DNA of 64,000 nucleotides, taken from the NCBI GenBank assembly GCA_963691705.1, contig OY829540.1, forward strand, positions 44,862,158 through 44,926,157, given 5' to 3'. The position numbers and the translations under genes were made by a program. The DNA comes from Viola odorata. Lineage: Eukaryota > Streptophyta > Magnoliopsida > Malpighiales > Violaceae. The notes under the pieces are model-generated. The model was not told the origin of the DNA and did not search any database. It was given only the letters and a program-made list of their open reading frames with translations. Shown piece by piece: positions 40,883-56,016 of this stretch (position 1 is its first letter; every line of letters begins with the position of its first letter).

Positions 40883-43800
40883 ACATGTGCAAACACAACA
40901 TTAAAAACACGATGTGGGGACATGACCCTTCACAATGCTTAACAGGCAACATGTGCAAACACAACATTAAAAACATGATCTGGGGACGTGACCCTTCACA
41001 ACGCATAACAGACAACATGTGCAGACGTGACCAGACCCAACATTATCATCCGACATGTGCGGACGTGACCAAACACAACATTAAAAACACGATGTGGGGA
41101 CGTGACCCTTCCTAACGCTTAACAGACAACATGTACGGAAGTGACCAGACACAACATTATAAGACGCCATGTGCGGACGTGACCAAACACAACATTAAAA
41201 ACACGATGAGTGGACGTGACCCTTCACAACGCTTAACAGACAACATGTGCAGACGTGAGCAGACACAACATTATCAGACGACATGTGCGGACGTGACCAA
41301 ACACGATGTGGGGACGTGACACTTCACAACACTTAACAGACAACATGTGCGGACGTGACCAGACAAAACATTATCAGACGACATGTGCGGACGTGACCAA
41401 ACACAACATTAAAAACACGATGTGGTGACGTGACCCTTCACAAAGCTTAACCGAGAACATGTGCAAACACAACATTAAAAACACGATGTGGGGACATGAC
41501 CCTTCACAATGCTTAACAGGCAACATGTGCAAACACAACATTAAAAACATGATGTGGGGACGTGACCCTTCACAACGCTTAACAGACAACATGTGCAGAC
41601 GTCACCAGACACAACATTATCATCCGACATGTGCGGACGTGACCAAACATAACATTACAAACACGATGTGGGGACGTGACCCTTCACAACGCTTAACAGA
41701 CAACATGTGCGGATGTGACTAGACACAACATTATCAGACGACATGTGCGGACGTGACCAAACACAACATTAAAAACACGATGTGTGGACGTGACCCTTCA
41801 CAACGCTTAACAGACAACATGTGCAGACGTGACCAAACACAACATTATCATCCGACATGTGCGGACGTGACCAAACACAACATTAAAAACACGATGTGGG
41901 GACGTGACCCTTCACAACGCTTAACAGACAACATGTGCGGACGTTACCAGACACAACATTATCAGACGACATGTGCGGACGTGACCAAACACGATGTGGG
42001 GACGTGACCCTTCACAACGCTTAACAGACAACATGTGCGGACGTGACCAGACACAACATTATCAGACTACATGTGCGGACGTGACCAAACACAACATTAA
42101 AAACACGATGTGGTGACGTGACCCTTCACAAAGCTTAACCGAGAACATGTGCAAACACAACATTAAAAACACGATGTGGGGACATGACCCTTCACAATGC
42201 TTAACAGGCAACATGTGCAAACACAACATTAAAAACATGATGTGGTGACGTGACCCTTCACAACGCTTAACAGACAACATGTGCAGACGTGACCAGACCC
42301 AACATTATCATCCGACATGTGCGAACGTGACCAAACACAACATTAAAAACACGATGTGGGGACGTGACCCTTCACAACGCTTAACAGACAACATGTACGG
42401 ACGTGACCAGACACAACATTATAAGACGTCATGTGCGGACGTGACCAAACACAACATTAAAAACACGATGAGTGGACGTGACCCTTCACAACGCTTAACA
42501 GACAACATGTGCAGACGTGAGCAGACACAACATTATCAGACGACATGTGCGGACGTGACCAAACACGATGTGGGGATGTGACCCTTCACAACGCTTAACA
42601 GACAACATGTGCGGACGTTACCAGACACAACATTATCAGACGACATGTGCGGACGTGACCAAACACGATGTGGGGACGTGACCCTTCACAACGCTTAACA
42701 GACAACATGTGCGGACGTGACCAGACACAACATTATCAGACGACATGTGCGGACGTGACCAAACACAACATTAAAAACACGATGTGGTGACGTGACCCTT
42801 CACAAAGCTTAACCGAGAACATGTGCAAACACAACATTAAAAACACGATGTGGGGACATGACCCTTCACAATGCTTAACAGGCAACATGTGCAAACACAA
42901 CATTAAAAACATGATGTGGGGACGCGACCCTTCACAACGCTTAACAGACAACATGTGCAGACGTGACCAGACCCAACATTATCATCCGACATGTGCGGAC
43001 GTGACCAAACACAACATTAAAAACACGATGTGGGGACGTGACCCTTCACAACGCTTAACAGACAACATGTACGGACGTGACCAGACACAACATTATAAGA
43101 CGTCATGTGCGGACGTGACCAAACACAACATTAAAAACACGATGAGTGGACGTGACCCTTCACAACGCTTAACAGACAACATGTGCAGACGTGAGCAGAC
43201 ACAACATTATCAGACGACATGTGCGGACGTGACCAAACACGATGTGGGGACGTGACCCTTCACAACACTTAACAGACAACATGTGCGGACGTGACCAGAC
43301 ACAACATTATCAGACGACATGTGCGGATGTGACCAAACACACCATTAAAAACACGATGTGGTGACGTGACCCTTCACAAAGCTTAACCGAGAACATGTAC
43401 AAACACAACATTAAAAACAAGATGTGGGGACATGACCCTTCACAATGCTTAACAGGCAACATATGCAAACACAACATTAAAAACATGATGTGGGGACGTG
43501 ACCCTTCACAACGCTTAACAGACAACATGTGCAGACGTGACCAAACACAACATTATCATCCGACATGTGCGGACGTGACCAAACACAAAATTAAAAACAC
43601 GATGTGGGGACGTGACCCTTCACAACGCTTAACAGACAGCATGTGCGGACGTGACCAGACACAACATTATCAGACGACATGTGCGGACGTGACCAAACAC
43701 AACATTAAAAACACGATGTGGTGACGTGACCCTTCACAAAGCTTAACCGAGAACATGTGCAAACACAACATTAAAAACACGATGTGGGGACATGACCCTT

Positions 43801-46355
43801 CACAATGCTTAACAGGCAACATGTGCAAACACAACATTAAAAACATGATGTGGGGACGTGACCCTTCACAACGCTTAACAGACAACATGTGCAGACGTGA
43901 CCAGACCCAACATTATCATCCGACATGTGCGGACGTGACCAAACACAACATTAAAAACACGATGTGGGGACGTGACCCTTCACAACGCTTAACAGACAAC
44001 ATGTACGGACGTGACCAGACACAACATTATAAGACGCCATGTGCGGACGTGACCAAACACAACATTAAAAACACGATGAGTGGACGTGACCCTTCACAAC
44101 GCTTAACAGACAACATGTGCAGACGTGAGCAGACACAACATTATCAGACGACATGTGCGGACGTGACCAAACACGATGTGAGGACGTGACCCTTCACAAC
44201 ACTTAACAGACAACATGTGCGGACGTGACCAGACACAACATTATCAGACGACATGTGCGGACGTGACCAAACACAACATTAAAAACACGATGTGGTGACG
44301 TGACCCTTCACAAAGCTTAACCGAGAACATGTGCAAACACAACATTAAAAACACGATGTGGGGACATGACCCTTCACAATGCTTAACAGGCAACATGTGC
44401 AAACACAACATTAAAAACATGATGTGGGGACGTGACCCATCACAACGTTTAACAGACAACATGTGCAGACGTGACCAGACACAACATTATCATCCGACAT
44501 GTGCGGACGTGACCAAACACAAAATTAAAAACACGATGTGGGGACGTGACCCTTCACAACGCTTAACAGACAACATGTGCAGACGTGACCAGACACAACA
44601 TTATCAGACGACATGTGCGGACGTGACCAAACACAACATTAAAAACACGATGTGGTGACGTGACCCTTCACAAAGCTTAACCGAGAACATGTGCAAACAC
44701 AACATTAAAAACACGATGTGGGGACATGACCCTTCACAATGCTTAACAGGCAACATATGCAAACACAACATTAAAAACATGATGTGGGGACGTGACCCTT
44801 CACAACGCTTAACAGACAACATGTGCAGACGTGACCAGACACAACATTATCATCCGACATGTGCGGACGTGACCAAACACAAAATTAAAAACACGATGTG
44901 GGGACGTGACCCTTCACAACGCTTAACAGACAACATGTGCGGACGTGACCAGACACAACATTATCAGACGACATGTGCGGACGTGACCAAACACAACATT
45001 AAAAACACGATGTGGTGATGTGACCCTTCACAAAGCTTAACCGAGAACATGTGCAAACACAACATTAAAAACACGATGTGGGGACATGACCCTTCACAAT
45101 GCTTAACAGGCAACATGTGCAAACACAACATTAAAAACATGATGTGGGGACGTGACCCTTCACAACGCTTAACAGACAACATGTGCAGACGTGACCAGAC
45201 CCAACATTATCATCCGACATGTGCGGATGTGACCAAACACAACATTAAAAACACGATGTGGGGACGAGACCCCTCACAACGCTTAACAGACAACATGTGC
45301 GGACGTTACCAGACACAACATTATCAGACGACATGTGCGGACGTGACCAAACACGATGTGGGGACGTGACCCTTCACAACGCTTAACAGACAACATGTGC
45401 GGACGTGACCAAACACGATGTGGGGACGTGACCCTTCACAAAGCTTAACCGAGAACATGTGCAAACACAACATTAAAAACACGATGTGGGGACATGACCC
45501 TTCACAATGCTTAACAGGCAACATGTGCAAACACAACATTAAAAACATGATGTGGGGACGTGACCCTTCACAACGCTTAACAGACAACATGTGCAGACGT
45601 GACCAGACCCAACATTATCATCCGACATGTGCGGACGTGACCAAACACAACATTAAAAACACGATGTGGGGACGTGACCCTTCACAACGCTTAACAGACA
45701 ACATGTGCGGACGTGACCAGACACAACATTATAAGACGCCATGTGCGGACGTGACCAAACACAACATTAAAAACACGATGAGTGGACGTGACCCTTCACA
45801 ACGCTTAACAGACAATATGTGCAGACGTGAGCAGACACAACATTATCAGACGACATGTGCGGACGTGACCAAACACGACGTGGGGACGTGACCCTTCACA
45901 ACGCTTAACAGACAACATGTGCGGACGTGACCAGACACAACATTATCAGACGACATGTGCGGACGTGACCAAACACAACATTAAAACACGATGTGTGGAC
46001 GTGACCCTTCACAACGCTTAACAGACAAGATTTGCAGACGTGACCAGACACAACATTATCAGACGACATGTGCGGACGTGACCAAACACAACATTAAAAA
46101 CACGATGTGGGGACGTGACCCTTCACAACGCTTAACAGACAACATGTGCGGACGTTACCAGACACAACATTATCAGACGACATGTGCGGACGTGACCAAA
46201 CACGATGTGGGGACGTGACCCTTCACAACGCTTAACAGACAACATGTGCGGACGTGACCAGACACAACATTATCAAACGACATGTACGGACGTGACCAAA
46301 CACAACATTAAAAACAGGATGTGGTGACGTGACCCTTCACAAAGCTTAACCGAGA
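40883..46355. repeat. HOR-D unit 2 (5,473 bp)
   Basis: Blocks are 574, 688, 674, 574, 360, 574, 360, 360, 408 and 901 bp. The diagnostic motif is at 41,135. Compared with unit 1, the 360-bp block after the head is missing. The 408-bp block ends in a 24-bp module joined to an unusual GGGGACGTGACCC-AAGCTT marker near 45,417-45,455. Confidence 0.83.
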
Positions 46356-49300
46356 ACATGTGCAAACACAACATTAAAAACACGATGTGGGGACATGACC
46401 CTTCACAATGCTTAACAGAGAACATGTGCAAACACAACATTAAAAACATGATCTGGGGACGTGACCCTTCACAACGCATAACAGACAACATGTGCAGACG
46501 TGACCAGACCCAACATTATCATCCGACATGTGCGGACGTGACCAAACAAAACATTAAAAACACGATGTGGGGACGTGACCCTTCACAACGCTTAACAGAC
46601 AACATGTACGGAAGTGACCAGACACAACATTATAAGACGCCATGTGCGGACGTGACCAAACACAACATTAGAAACACGATGAGTGGACGTGACCCTTCAC
46701 AACGCTTAACAGACAACATGTGCAGACGTGAGCAGACACAACATTATCAGACGACATATGCGGACGTGACCAAACACGATGTGGGGACGTGACCCTTCAC
46801 AACACTTAACAGACAACATGTGCGGACGTGACCAGACACAACATTATCAGACGACATGTGCGGACGTGACCAAACACAACATTAAAAACACGATGCGGTG
46901 ACGTGACCCTTCACAAAGCTTAACCGAGAACATGTGCAAACACAACATTAAAAACACGATGTGGGGACATGACCCTTCACAATGCTTAACAGGCAACATG
47001 TGCAAACACAACATTAAAAACATGATGTGGGGACGTGACCCATCACAACGCTTAACAGACAACATGTGCAGACGTGACCAGACACAACATTATCATCCGA
47101 CATGTGCGGACGTGACCAAACACAAAATTAAAAACACGATGTGGGGACGTGACCCTTCACAACGCTTAACAGACAACATGTGCGGACGTGACCAGACAAA
47201 ACATTATCAGACGACATGTGAGGACGTGACCAAACACAACATTGAAAACACGATGTGGTGACGTGACCCTTCACAAAGCTTAACCGAGAACATGTGCAAA
47301 CACAACATTAAAAACACGATGTGGGGACATGACCCTTCACAATGCTTAACAGGCAACATGTGCAAACACAACATTAAAAACATGATGTGGGGACGTGACC
47401 CTTCACAACGCTTAACAGACAACATGTGCAGACGTGACCAGACACAACATTATCATCCGACATGTGCGGACGTGACCAAACACAACATTACAAACACGAT
47501 GTGGGGACGTGACCCTTCACAACGCTTAACAGACAACATGTGCGGATGTGACCAGACACAACATTATCAGACGACATGTGCGGACGTGACCAAACACAAC
47601 ATTCAAAACACGATGTGTGGACGTGAACCTTCACAACGCTTAACAGACAACATGTGCAGACGTGACCAAACACAACATTATCATCCGACATGTGCGGACG
47701 TGACCAAACACAACATTAATAACACGATGTGGGGACGTGACCCTTCACAACGCTTAACAGACAACATGTGCGGACGTTACCAGACACAACATTATCAGAC
47801 GACATGTGCGGACGTGACCAAACACGATGTGGGGACGTGACCCTTCACAACGCTTAACAGACAACATGTGCGGACGTGACCAGACACAACATTATCAGAC
47901 GACATGTGCGGACGTGACCAAACACAACATTAAAAACACGATGTGGTGACGTGACCCTTCACAAAGCTTAACCGAGAACATGTGCAAACACAACATTAAA
48001 AACACGATGTGGGGACATGACCCTTCACAATGCTTAACAGGCAACATGTGCAAACACAACATTAAAAACATGATGTGGGGACGTGACCCTTCACAACGCT
48101 TAACAGACAACATGTGCAGACGTGACCAGACCCAACATTATCATCCGACATGTGCGGACGTGACCAAACACAACATTAAAAATACGATGTGGGGACGTGA
48201 CCCTTCACAACGCTTAACAGACAACATGTGCAGACGTGAGCAGACACAACATTATCAGACGACATGTGCGGACGTGACCAAACACGATGTGAGGACGTGA
48301 CCCTTCACAACACTTAACAGACAACATGTGCGGACGTGACCAGACACAACATTATCAGACGACATGTGCGGACGTGACCAAACACAACATTAAAAACACG
48401 ATGTGGTGACGTGACCCTTCACAAAGCTTAACCGAGAACATGTGCAAACACAACATTAAAAACACGATGTGGGGACATGACCCTTCACAATGCTTAACAG
48501 GCAACATGTGCAAACACAACATTAAAAACATGATGTGGGGACGTGACCCATCACAACGCTTAACAGACAACATGTGCAGACGTGACCAGACACAACATTA
48601 TCATCCGACATGTGCGGACGTGACCAAACACAAAATTAAAAACACGATGTGGGGACGTGACCCTTCACAACGCTTAACAGACAACATGTGCAGACGTGAC
48701 CAGACACAACATTATCAGACGACATGTGCGGACGTGACCAAACACAACATTAAAAACACGATGTGGTGACGTGACCCTTCACAAAGCTTAACCGAGAACA
48801 TGTGCAAACACAACATTAAAAACACGATGTGGGGACATGACCCTTCACAATGCTTAACAGGCAACATATGCAAACACAACATTAAAAACATGATGTGGGG
48901 ACGTGACCCTTCACAACGCTTAACAGACAACATGTGCAGACGTGACCAGACACAACATTATCATCCGACATGTGCGGACGTGACCAAACACAAAATTAAA
49001 AACACGATGTGGGGACGTGACCCTTCACAACGCTTAACAGACAACATGTGCGGACGTGACCAGACACAACATTATCAGACGACATGTGCGGACGTGACCA
49101 AACACAACATTAAAAACACGATGTGGTGACGTGACCCTTCACAAAGCTTAACCGAGAACATGTGCAAACACAACATTAAAAACACGATGTGGGGACATGA
49201 CCCTTCACAATGCTTAACAGGCAACATGTGCAAACACACCATTAAAAACATGATGTGGGGACGTGACCCTTCACAACGCTTAACAGACAACTTGTGCAGA

Positions 49301-50480
49301 CGTGACCAGACCCAACATTATCATCCGACATGTGCGGATGTGACCAAACACAACATTAAAAACACGATGTGGGGACGAGACCCCTCACAACGCTTAACAG
49401 ACAACATGTGCGGACGTTACCAGACACAACATTATCAGACGACATGTGCGGACGTGACCAAACACGATGTGGGGACGTGACCCTTCACAACGCTTAACAG
49501 ACAACATGTGCGGACGTCACCAAACACAACATTAAAAACACGATGTCGTGACGTGACCCTTCACAAAGCTTAACCGAGAACATGTGCAAACACAACATTA
49601 AAAACACGATGTGGGGACATGACCCTTCACAATGCTTAACAGGCAACATGTGCAAACACAACATTAAAAACATGATGTGGGGACGTGACCCTTCACAACG
49701 CTTAACAGACAACATGTGCAGACGTGACCAGACCCAACATTATCATCCGACATGTGCGGACGTGACCAAACACAACATTAAAAACACGATGTGGGGTCGT
49801 GACCCTTCACAACGCTTAACAGACAACATGTGCGGACGTGACCAGACACAACATTATAAGACGCCATGTGCGGACGTGACCAAACACAACATTAAAAACA
49901 CGATGAGTGGACGTGACCCTTCACAACGCTTAACAGACAATATGTGCAGACGTGAGCAGACACAACATTATCAGACGACATGTGCGGACGTGACCAAACA
50001 CGACGTGGGGACGTGACCCTTCACAACGCTTAACAGACAACATGTGCGGACGTGACCAGACACAACATTATCAGACGACATGTGCGGACGTGACCAAACA
50101 CAACATTAAAACACGATGTGTGGACGTGACCCTTCACAACGCTTAACAGACAAGATTTGCAGACGTGACCAGACACAACATTATCAGACGACATGTGCGG
50201 ACGTGACCAAACACAACATTAAAAACACGATGTGGGGACGTGACCCTTCACAACGCTTAACAGACAACATGTGCGGACGTTACCAGACACAACATTATCA
50301 GACGACATGTGCGGACGTGACCAAACACGATGTGGGGACGTGACCCTTCACAACGCTTAACAGACAACATGTGCGGACGTGACCAGACACAACATTATCA
50401 AACGACATGTACGGACGTGACCAAACACAACATTAAAAACAGGATGTGGTGACGTGACCCTTCACAAAGCTTAACCGAGA
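46356..50480. repeat. Transitional unit (4,125 bp) leading into HOR-C
   Basis: Blocks are 574, 360, 688, 460, 360, 360, 422 and 901 bp. The diagnostic motif is at 46,608. The first three blocks match those of HOR-C. The next four match the right part of HOR-D unit 2 at offset 4,111, then 4,125. The 14-bp change of offset is a 38-bp M2 here where unit 2 has the 24-bp module. HOR-C could arise from this unit by loss of internal blocks. Confidence 0.83.
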
Positions 50481-52272
50481 ACATGTGCAAACACAACATT
50501 AAAAACACGATATGGGGACATGACCCTTCACAATGCTTAACAGAGAACATGTGCAAACACAACATTAAAAACATGATCTGGGGACGTGACCCTTCACAAC
50601 GCATAACAGACAACATGTGCAGATGTGACCAGACCCAACATTATCATCCGACATGTGCGGACGTGACCAAACACAACATTAAAAACACGATGTGGGGACG
50701 TGACCCTTCACAACGCTTAACAGACAACATGTACGGAAGTGACCAGACACAACATTATAAGACGCCATGTGCGGACGTGACCAAACACAACATTAGAAAC
50801 ACGATGAGTGGACGTGACCCTTCACAACGCTTAACAGACAACATGTGCAGACGTGAGCAGACACAACATTATCAGACGACATATGCGGACGTGACCAAAC
50901 ACGATGTGGGGACGTGACCCTTCACAACACTTAACAGACAACATGTGCGGACGTGACCAGACACAACATTATCAGACGACATGTGCGGACGTGACCAAAC
51001 ACAACATTAAAAACACGATGCGGTGACGTGACCCTTCACAAAGCTTAACCGAGAACATGTGCAAACACAACATTAAAAACACGATGTGGGGACATGACCC
51101 TTCACAATGCTTAACAGGCAACATGTGCAAACACAACATTAAAAACATGATGTGGGGACGTGACCCATCACAACGCTTAACAGACAACATGTGCAGACGT
51201 GACCAGACACAGCATTATCATCCGACATGTGCGGACGTGACCAAACACAAAATTAAAAACACGATGTGGGGACGTGACCCTTCACAACGCTTAACAGACA
51301 ACATGTGCGGACGTGACCAGACAAAACATTATCAGACGACATGTGCGGACGTGACCAAACACAACATTGAAAACACGATGTGGTGACGTGACCCTTCACA
51401 AAGCTTAACCGAGAACATGTGCAAACACAACATTAAAAACACGATGTGGGGACATGACCCTTCACAATGCTTAACAGGCAACATGTGCAAACACAACATT
51501 AAAAACATGATGTGGGGACGTGACCCTTCACAACGCTTAACAGACAACATGTGCAGACGTGACCAGACACAACATTATCATCCGACATGTGCGGACGTGA
51601 CCAAACACAACATTACAAACACGATGTGGGGACGTGACCCTTCACAACGCTTAACAGACAACATGTGCGGATGTGACCAGACACAACATTATCAGACGAC
51701 ATGTGCGGACGTGACCAAACACAACATTAAAAACACGATGTGTGGACGTGAACCTTCACAACGCTTAACAGACAACATGTGCAGACGTGACCAAACACAA
51801 CATTATCATCCGACATGTGCGGACGTGACCAAACACAACATTAATAACACGATGTGGGGACGTGACCCTTCACAACGCTTAACAGACAACATGTGCGGAC
51901 GTTACCAGACACAACATTATCAGACGACATGTGCGGACGTGACCAAACACGATGTGGGGACGTGACCCTTCACAACGCTTAACAGACAACATGTGCGGAC
52001 GTGACCAGACACAACATTATCAGACGACATGTGCGGACGTGACCAAACACAACATTAAAAACACGATGTGGTGACGTGACCCTTCACAAAGCTTAACCGA
52101 GAACATGTGCAAACACAACATTAAAAACACGATGTGGGGACATGACCCTTCACAATGCTTAACAGGCAACATGTGCAAACACAACATTAAAAACATGATG
52201 TGGGGACGTGACCCTTCACAACGCTTAACAGATAACATGTGCAGACGTGACCAAACACAACATTAAAAACAC

Positions 52273-52281
52273 GATGTGGGG
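52273..52281. repeat. 9-bp M3 scar, a HOR-C hallmark
   Basis: Only GATGTGGGG of an M3 remains before the next ACATGTGCAAAC. Deletion between ACATG in the M3 form GGGGACATGACCC and ACATG at the next module start removes 29 bp and leaves this scar. It appears at the same place in every HOR-C copy and I did not see it elsewhere, so it marks the founding rearrangement of HOR-C. Confidence 0.9.
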
Positions 52282-52845
52282 ACATGTGCAAACACAACAT
52301 TAAAAACACGATGTGGGGACATGACCCTTCACAATGCTTAACAGGCAACATGTGCAAACACAACATTAAAAACACGATGTGGGGACATGACCCTTCACAA
52401 TGCTTAACAGGCAACATGTGCAAACACAATATTAAAAACATGATGTGGGGACGTGACCCTTCACAACGCTTAACAGACAACATGTGCAGACGTGACCAGA
52501 CCCAACATTATCATCCGACATGTGCGGACGTGACCAAACACAACATTAAAAACACGATGTGGGGACGTGACCCTTCACAACGCTTAACAGACAACATGTA
52601 CGGACGTGACCAGACACAACATTATAAGACGTCATGTGCGGACGTGACCAAACACAACATTAAAAACACGATGAGTGGACGTGACCCTTCACAACGCTTA
52701 ACAGACAATATGTGCAGACGTGAGCAGACACAACATTATCAGACGACATGTGCGGACGTGACCAAACACGACGTGGGGACGTGACCCTTCACAACGCTTA
52801 ACAGACAACATGTGCGGACGTGACCAGACACAACATTATCAGACG

Positions 52846-52882
52846 ACATGTGCGGACGTGACCAAACACAACATTAAAACAC
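52846..52882. repeat. 37-bp M2 (one A lost from the A run)
   Basis: Reads CATTAAAACAC instead of CATTAAAAACAC. It is always followed by GATGTGTGGACG. The same 37-bp module occurs near 1,170, 5,660, 32,600, 36,255, 40,480, 45,955 and 50,080 and in each HOR-C copy, so it is one inherited slippage event. Confidence 0.88.
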
Positions 52883-53248
52883 GATGTGTGGACGTGACCC
52901 TTCACAACGCTTAACAGACAAGATTTGTAGACGTGACCAGACACAACATTATCAGACGACATGTGCGGACGTGACCAAACACAACATTAAAAACACGATG
53001 TGGGGACGTGACCCTTCACAACGCTTAACAGACAACATGTGCGGACGTTACCAGACACAACATTATCAGACGACATGTGCGGACGTGACCAAACACGATG
53101 TGGGGACGTGACCCTTCACAACGCTTAACAGACAACATGTGCGGACGTGACCAGACACAACATTATCAAACGACATGTACGGACGTGACCAAACACAACA
53201 TTAAAAACAGGATGTGGTGACGTGACCCTTCACAAAGCTTAACCGAGA

Positions 53249-56016
53249 ACATGTGCAAACACAACATTAAAAACACGATGTGGGGACATGACCCTTCACA
53301 ATGCTTAACAGAGAACATGTGCAAACACAACATTAAAAACATGATCTGGGGACGTGACCCTTCACAACGCATAACAGACAACATGTGCAGACGTGACCAG
53401 ACCCAACATTATCATCCGACATGTGCGGACGTGACCAAACACAACATTAAAAACACGATGTGGGGACGTGACCCTTCACAACGCTTAACAGACAACATGT
53501 ACGGAAGTGACCAGACACAACATTATAAGACGCCATGTGCGGACGTGACCAAACACAACATTAGAAACACGATGAGTGGACGTGGCCCTTCACAACGCTT
53601 AACAGACAACATGTGCAGACGTGAGCAGACACAACATTATCAGACGACATATGCGGACGTGACCAAACACGATGTGGGGACGTGACCCTTCACAACACTT
53701 AACAGACAACATGTGCGGACGTGACCAGACACAACATTATCAGACGACATGTGCGGACGTGACCAAACACAACATTAAAAACACGATGCGGTGACGTGAC
53801 CCTTCACAAAGCTTAACCGAGAACATGTGCAAACACAACATTAAAAACACGATGTGGGGACATGACCCTTCACAATGCTTAACAGGCAACATGTGCAAAC
53901 ACAACATTAAAAACATGATGTGGGGACGTGACCCATCACAACGCTTAACAGACAACATGTGCAGACGTGACCAGACACAACATTATCATCCGACATGTGC
54001 GGACGTGACCAAACACAAAATTAAAAACACGATGTGGGGACGTGACCCTTCACAACGCTTAACAGACAACATGTGCGGACGTGACCAGACAAAACATTAT
54101 CAGACGACATGTGCGGACGTGACCAAACACAACATTGAAAACACGATGTGGTGACGTGACCCTTCACAAAGCTTAACCGAGAACATGTGCAAACACAACA
54201 TTAAAAACACGATGTGGGGACATGACCCTTCACAATGCTTAACAGGCAACATGTGCAAACACAACATTAAAAACATGATGTGGGGACGTGACCCTTCACA
54301 ACGCTTAACAGACAACATGTGCAGACGTGACCAGACACAACATTATCATCCGACATGTGCGGACGTGACCAAACACAACATTACAAACACGATGTGGGGA
54401 CGTGACCCTTCACAACGCTTAACAGACAACATGTGCGGATGTGACCAGACACAACATTATCAGACGACATGTGCGGACGTGACCAAACACAACATTAAAA
54501 ACACGATGTGTGGACGTGAACCTTCACAACGCTTAACAGACAACATGTGCAGACGTGACCAAACACAACATTATCATCCGACATGTGCGGACGTGACCAA
54601 ACACAACATTAATAACACGATGTGGGGACGTGACCCTTCACAACGCTTAACAGACAACATGTGCGGACGTTACCAGACACAACATTATCAGACGACATGT
54701 GCGGACGTGACCAAACACGATGTGGGGACGTGACCCTTCACAACGCTTAACAGACAACATGTGCGGACGTGACCAGACACAACATTATCAGACGACATGT
54801 GCGGACGTGACCAAACACAACATTAAAAACACGATGTGGTGACGTGACCCTTCACAAAGCTTAACCGAGAACATGTGCAAACACAACATTAAAAACACGA
54901 TGTGGGGACATGACCCTTCACAATGCTTAACAGGCAACATGTGCAAACACAACATTAAAAACATGATGTGGGGACGTGACCCTTCACAACGCTTAATAGA
55001 CAACATGTGCAGACGTGACCAAACACAACATTAAAAACACGATGTGGGGACATGTGCAAACACAACATTAAAAACACGATGTGGGGACATGACCCTTCAC
55101 AATGCTTAACAGGCAACATGTGCAAACACAACATTAAAAACACGATGTGGGGACATGACCCTTCACAATGCTTAACAGGCAACATGTGCAAACACAATAT
55201 TAAAAACATGATGTGGGGACGTGACCCTTCACAACGCTTAACAGACAACATGTGCAGACGTGACCAGACCCAACATTATCATCCGACATGTGCGGACGTG
55301 ACCAAACACAACATTAAAAACACGATGTGGGGACGTGACCCTTCACAACGCTTAACAGACAACATGTACGGACGTGACCAGACACAACATTATAAGACGT
55401 CATGTGCGGACGTGACCAAACACAACATTAAAAACACGATGAGTGGACGTGACCCTTCACAACGCTTAACAGACAATATGTGCAGACGTGAGCAGACACA
55501 ACATTATCAGACGACATGTGCGGACGTGACCAAACACGACGTGGGGACGTGACCCTTCACAACGCTTAACAGACAACATGTGCGGACGTGACCAGACACA
55601 ACATTATCAGACGACATGTGCGGACGTGACCAAACACAACATTAAAACACGATGTGTGGACGTGACCCTTCACAACGCTTAACAGACAAGATTTGTAGAC
55701 GTGACCAGACACAACATTATCAGACGACATGTGCGGACGTGACCAAACACAACATTAAAAACACGATGTGGGGACGTGACCCTTCACAACGCTTAACAGA
55801 CAACATGTGCGGACGTTACCAGACACAACATTATCAGACGACATGTGCGGACGTGACCAAACACGATGTGGGGACGTGACCCTTCACAACGCTTAACAGA
55901 CAACATGTGCGGACGTGACCAGACACAACATTATCAAACGACATGTACGGACGTGACCAAACACAACATTAAAAACAGGATGTGGTGACGTGACCCTTCA
56001 CAAAGCTTAACCGAGA
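53249..56016. repeat. HOR-C copy 2 (2,768 bp)
   Basis: Same 78-module order as copy 1, with the diagnostic motif at 53,501. Private changes are GACGTGGCCC near 53,585 and CTTAATAGACA near 54,996. From this copy on, the 1,146-bp block has GATTTGTAGACG (copy 1 upstream has GATTTGCAGACG at 50,154). Confidence 0.94.

Larger units (their letters stand above)
50481..53248. repeat. HOR-C copy 1 (2,768 bp)
   Basis: Blocks are 574, 360, 688 and 1,146 bp, made of 16, 10, 19 and 33 modules (78 in all, truncated ones included). The diagnostic motif is at 50,733. Private changes include CGATATGGGG near 50,512, GCAGATGTGACC near 50,624 and ACAGCATTATC near 51,211. It carries ACAGATAAC near 52,232, shared only with copy 3. 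Confidence 0.93.
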
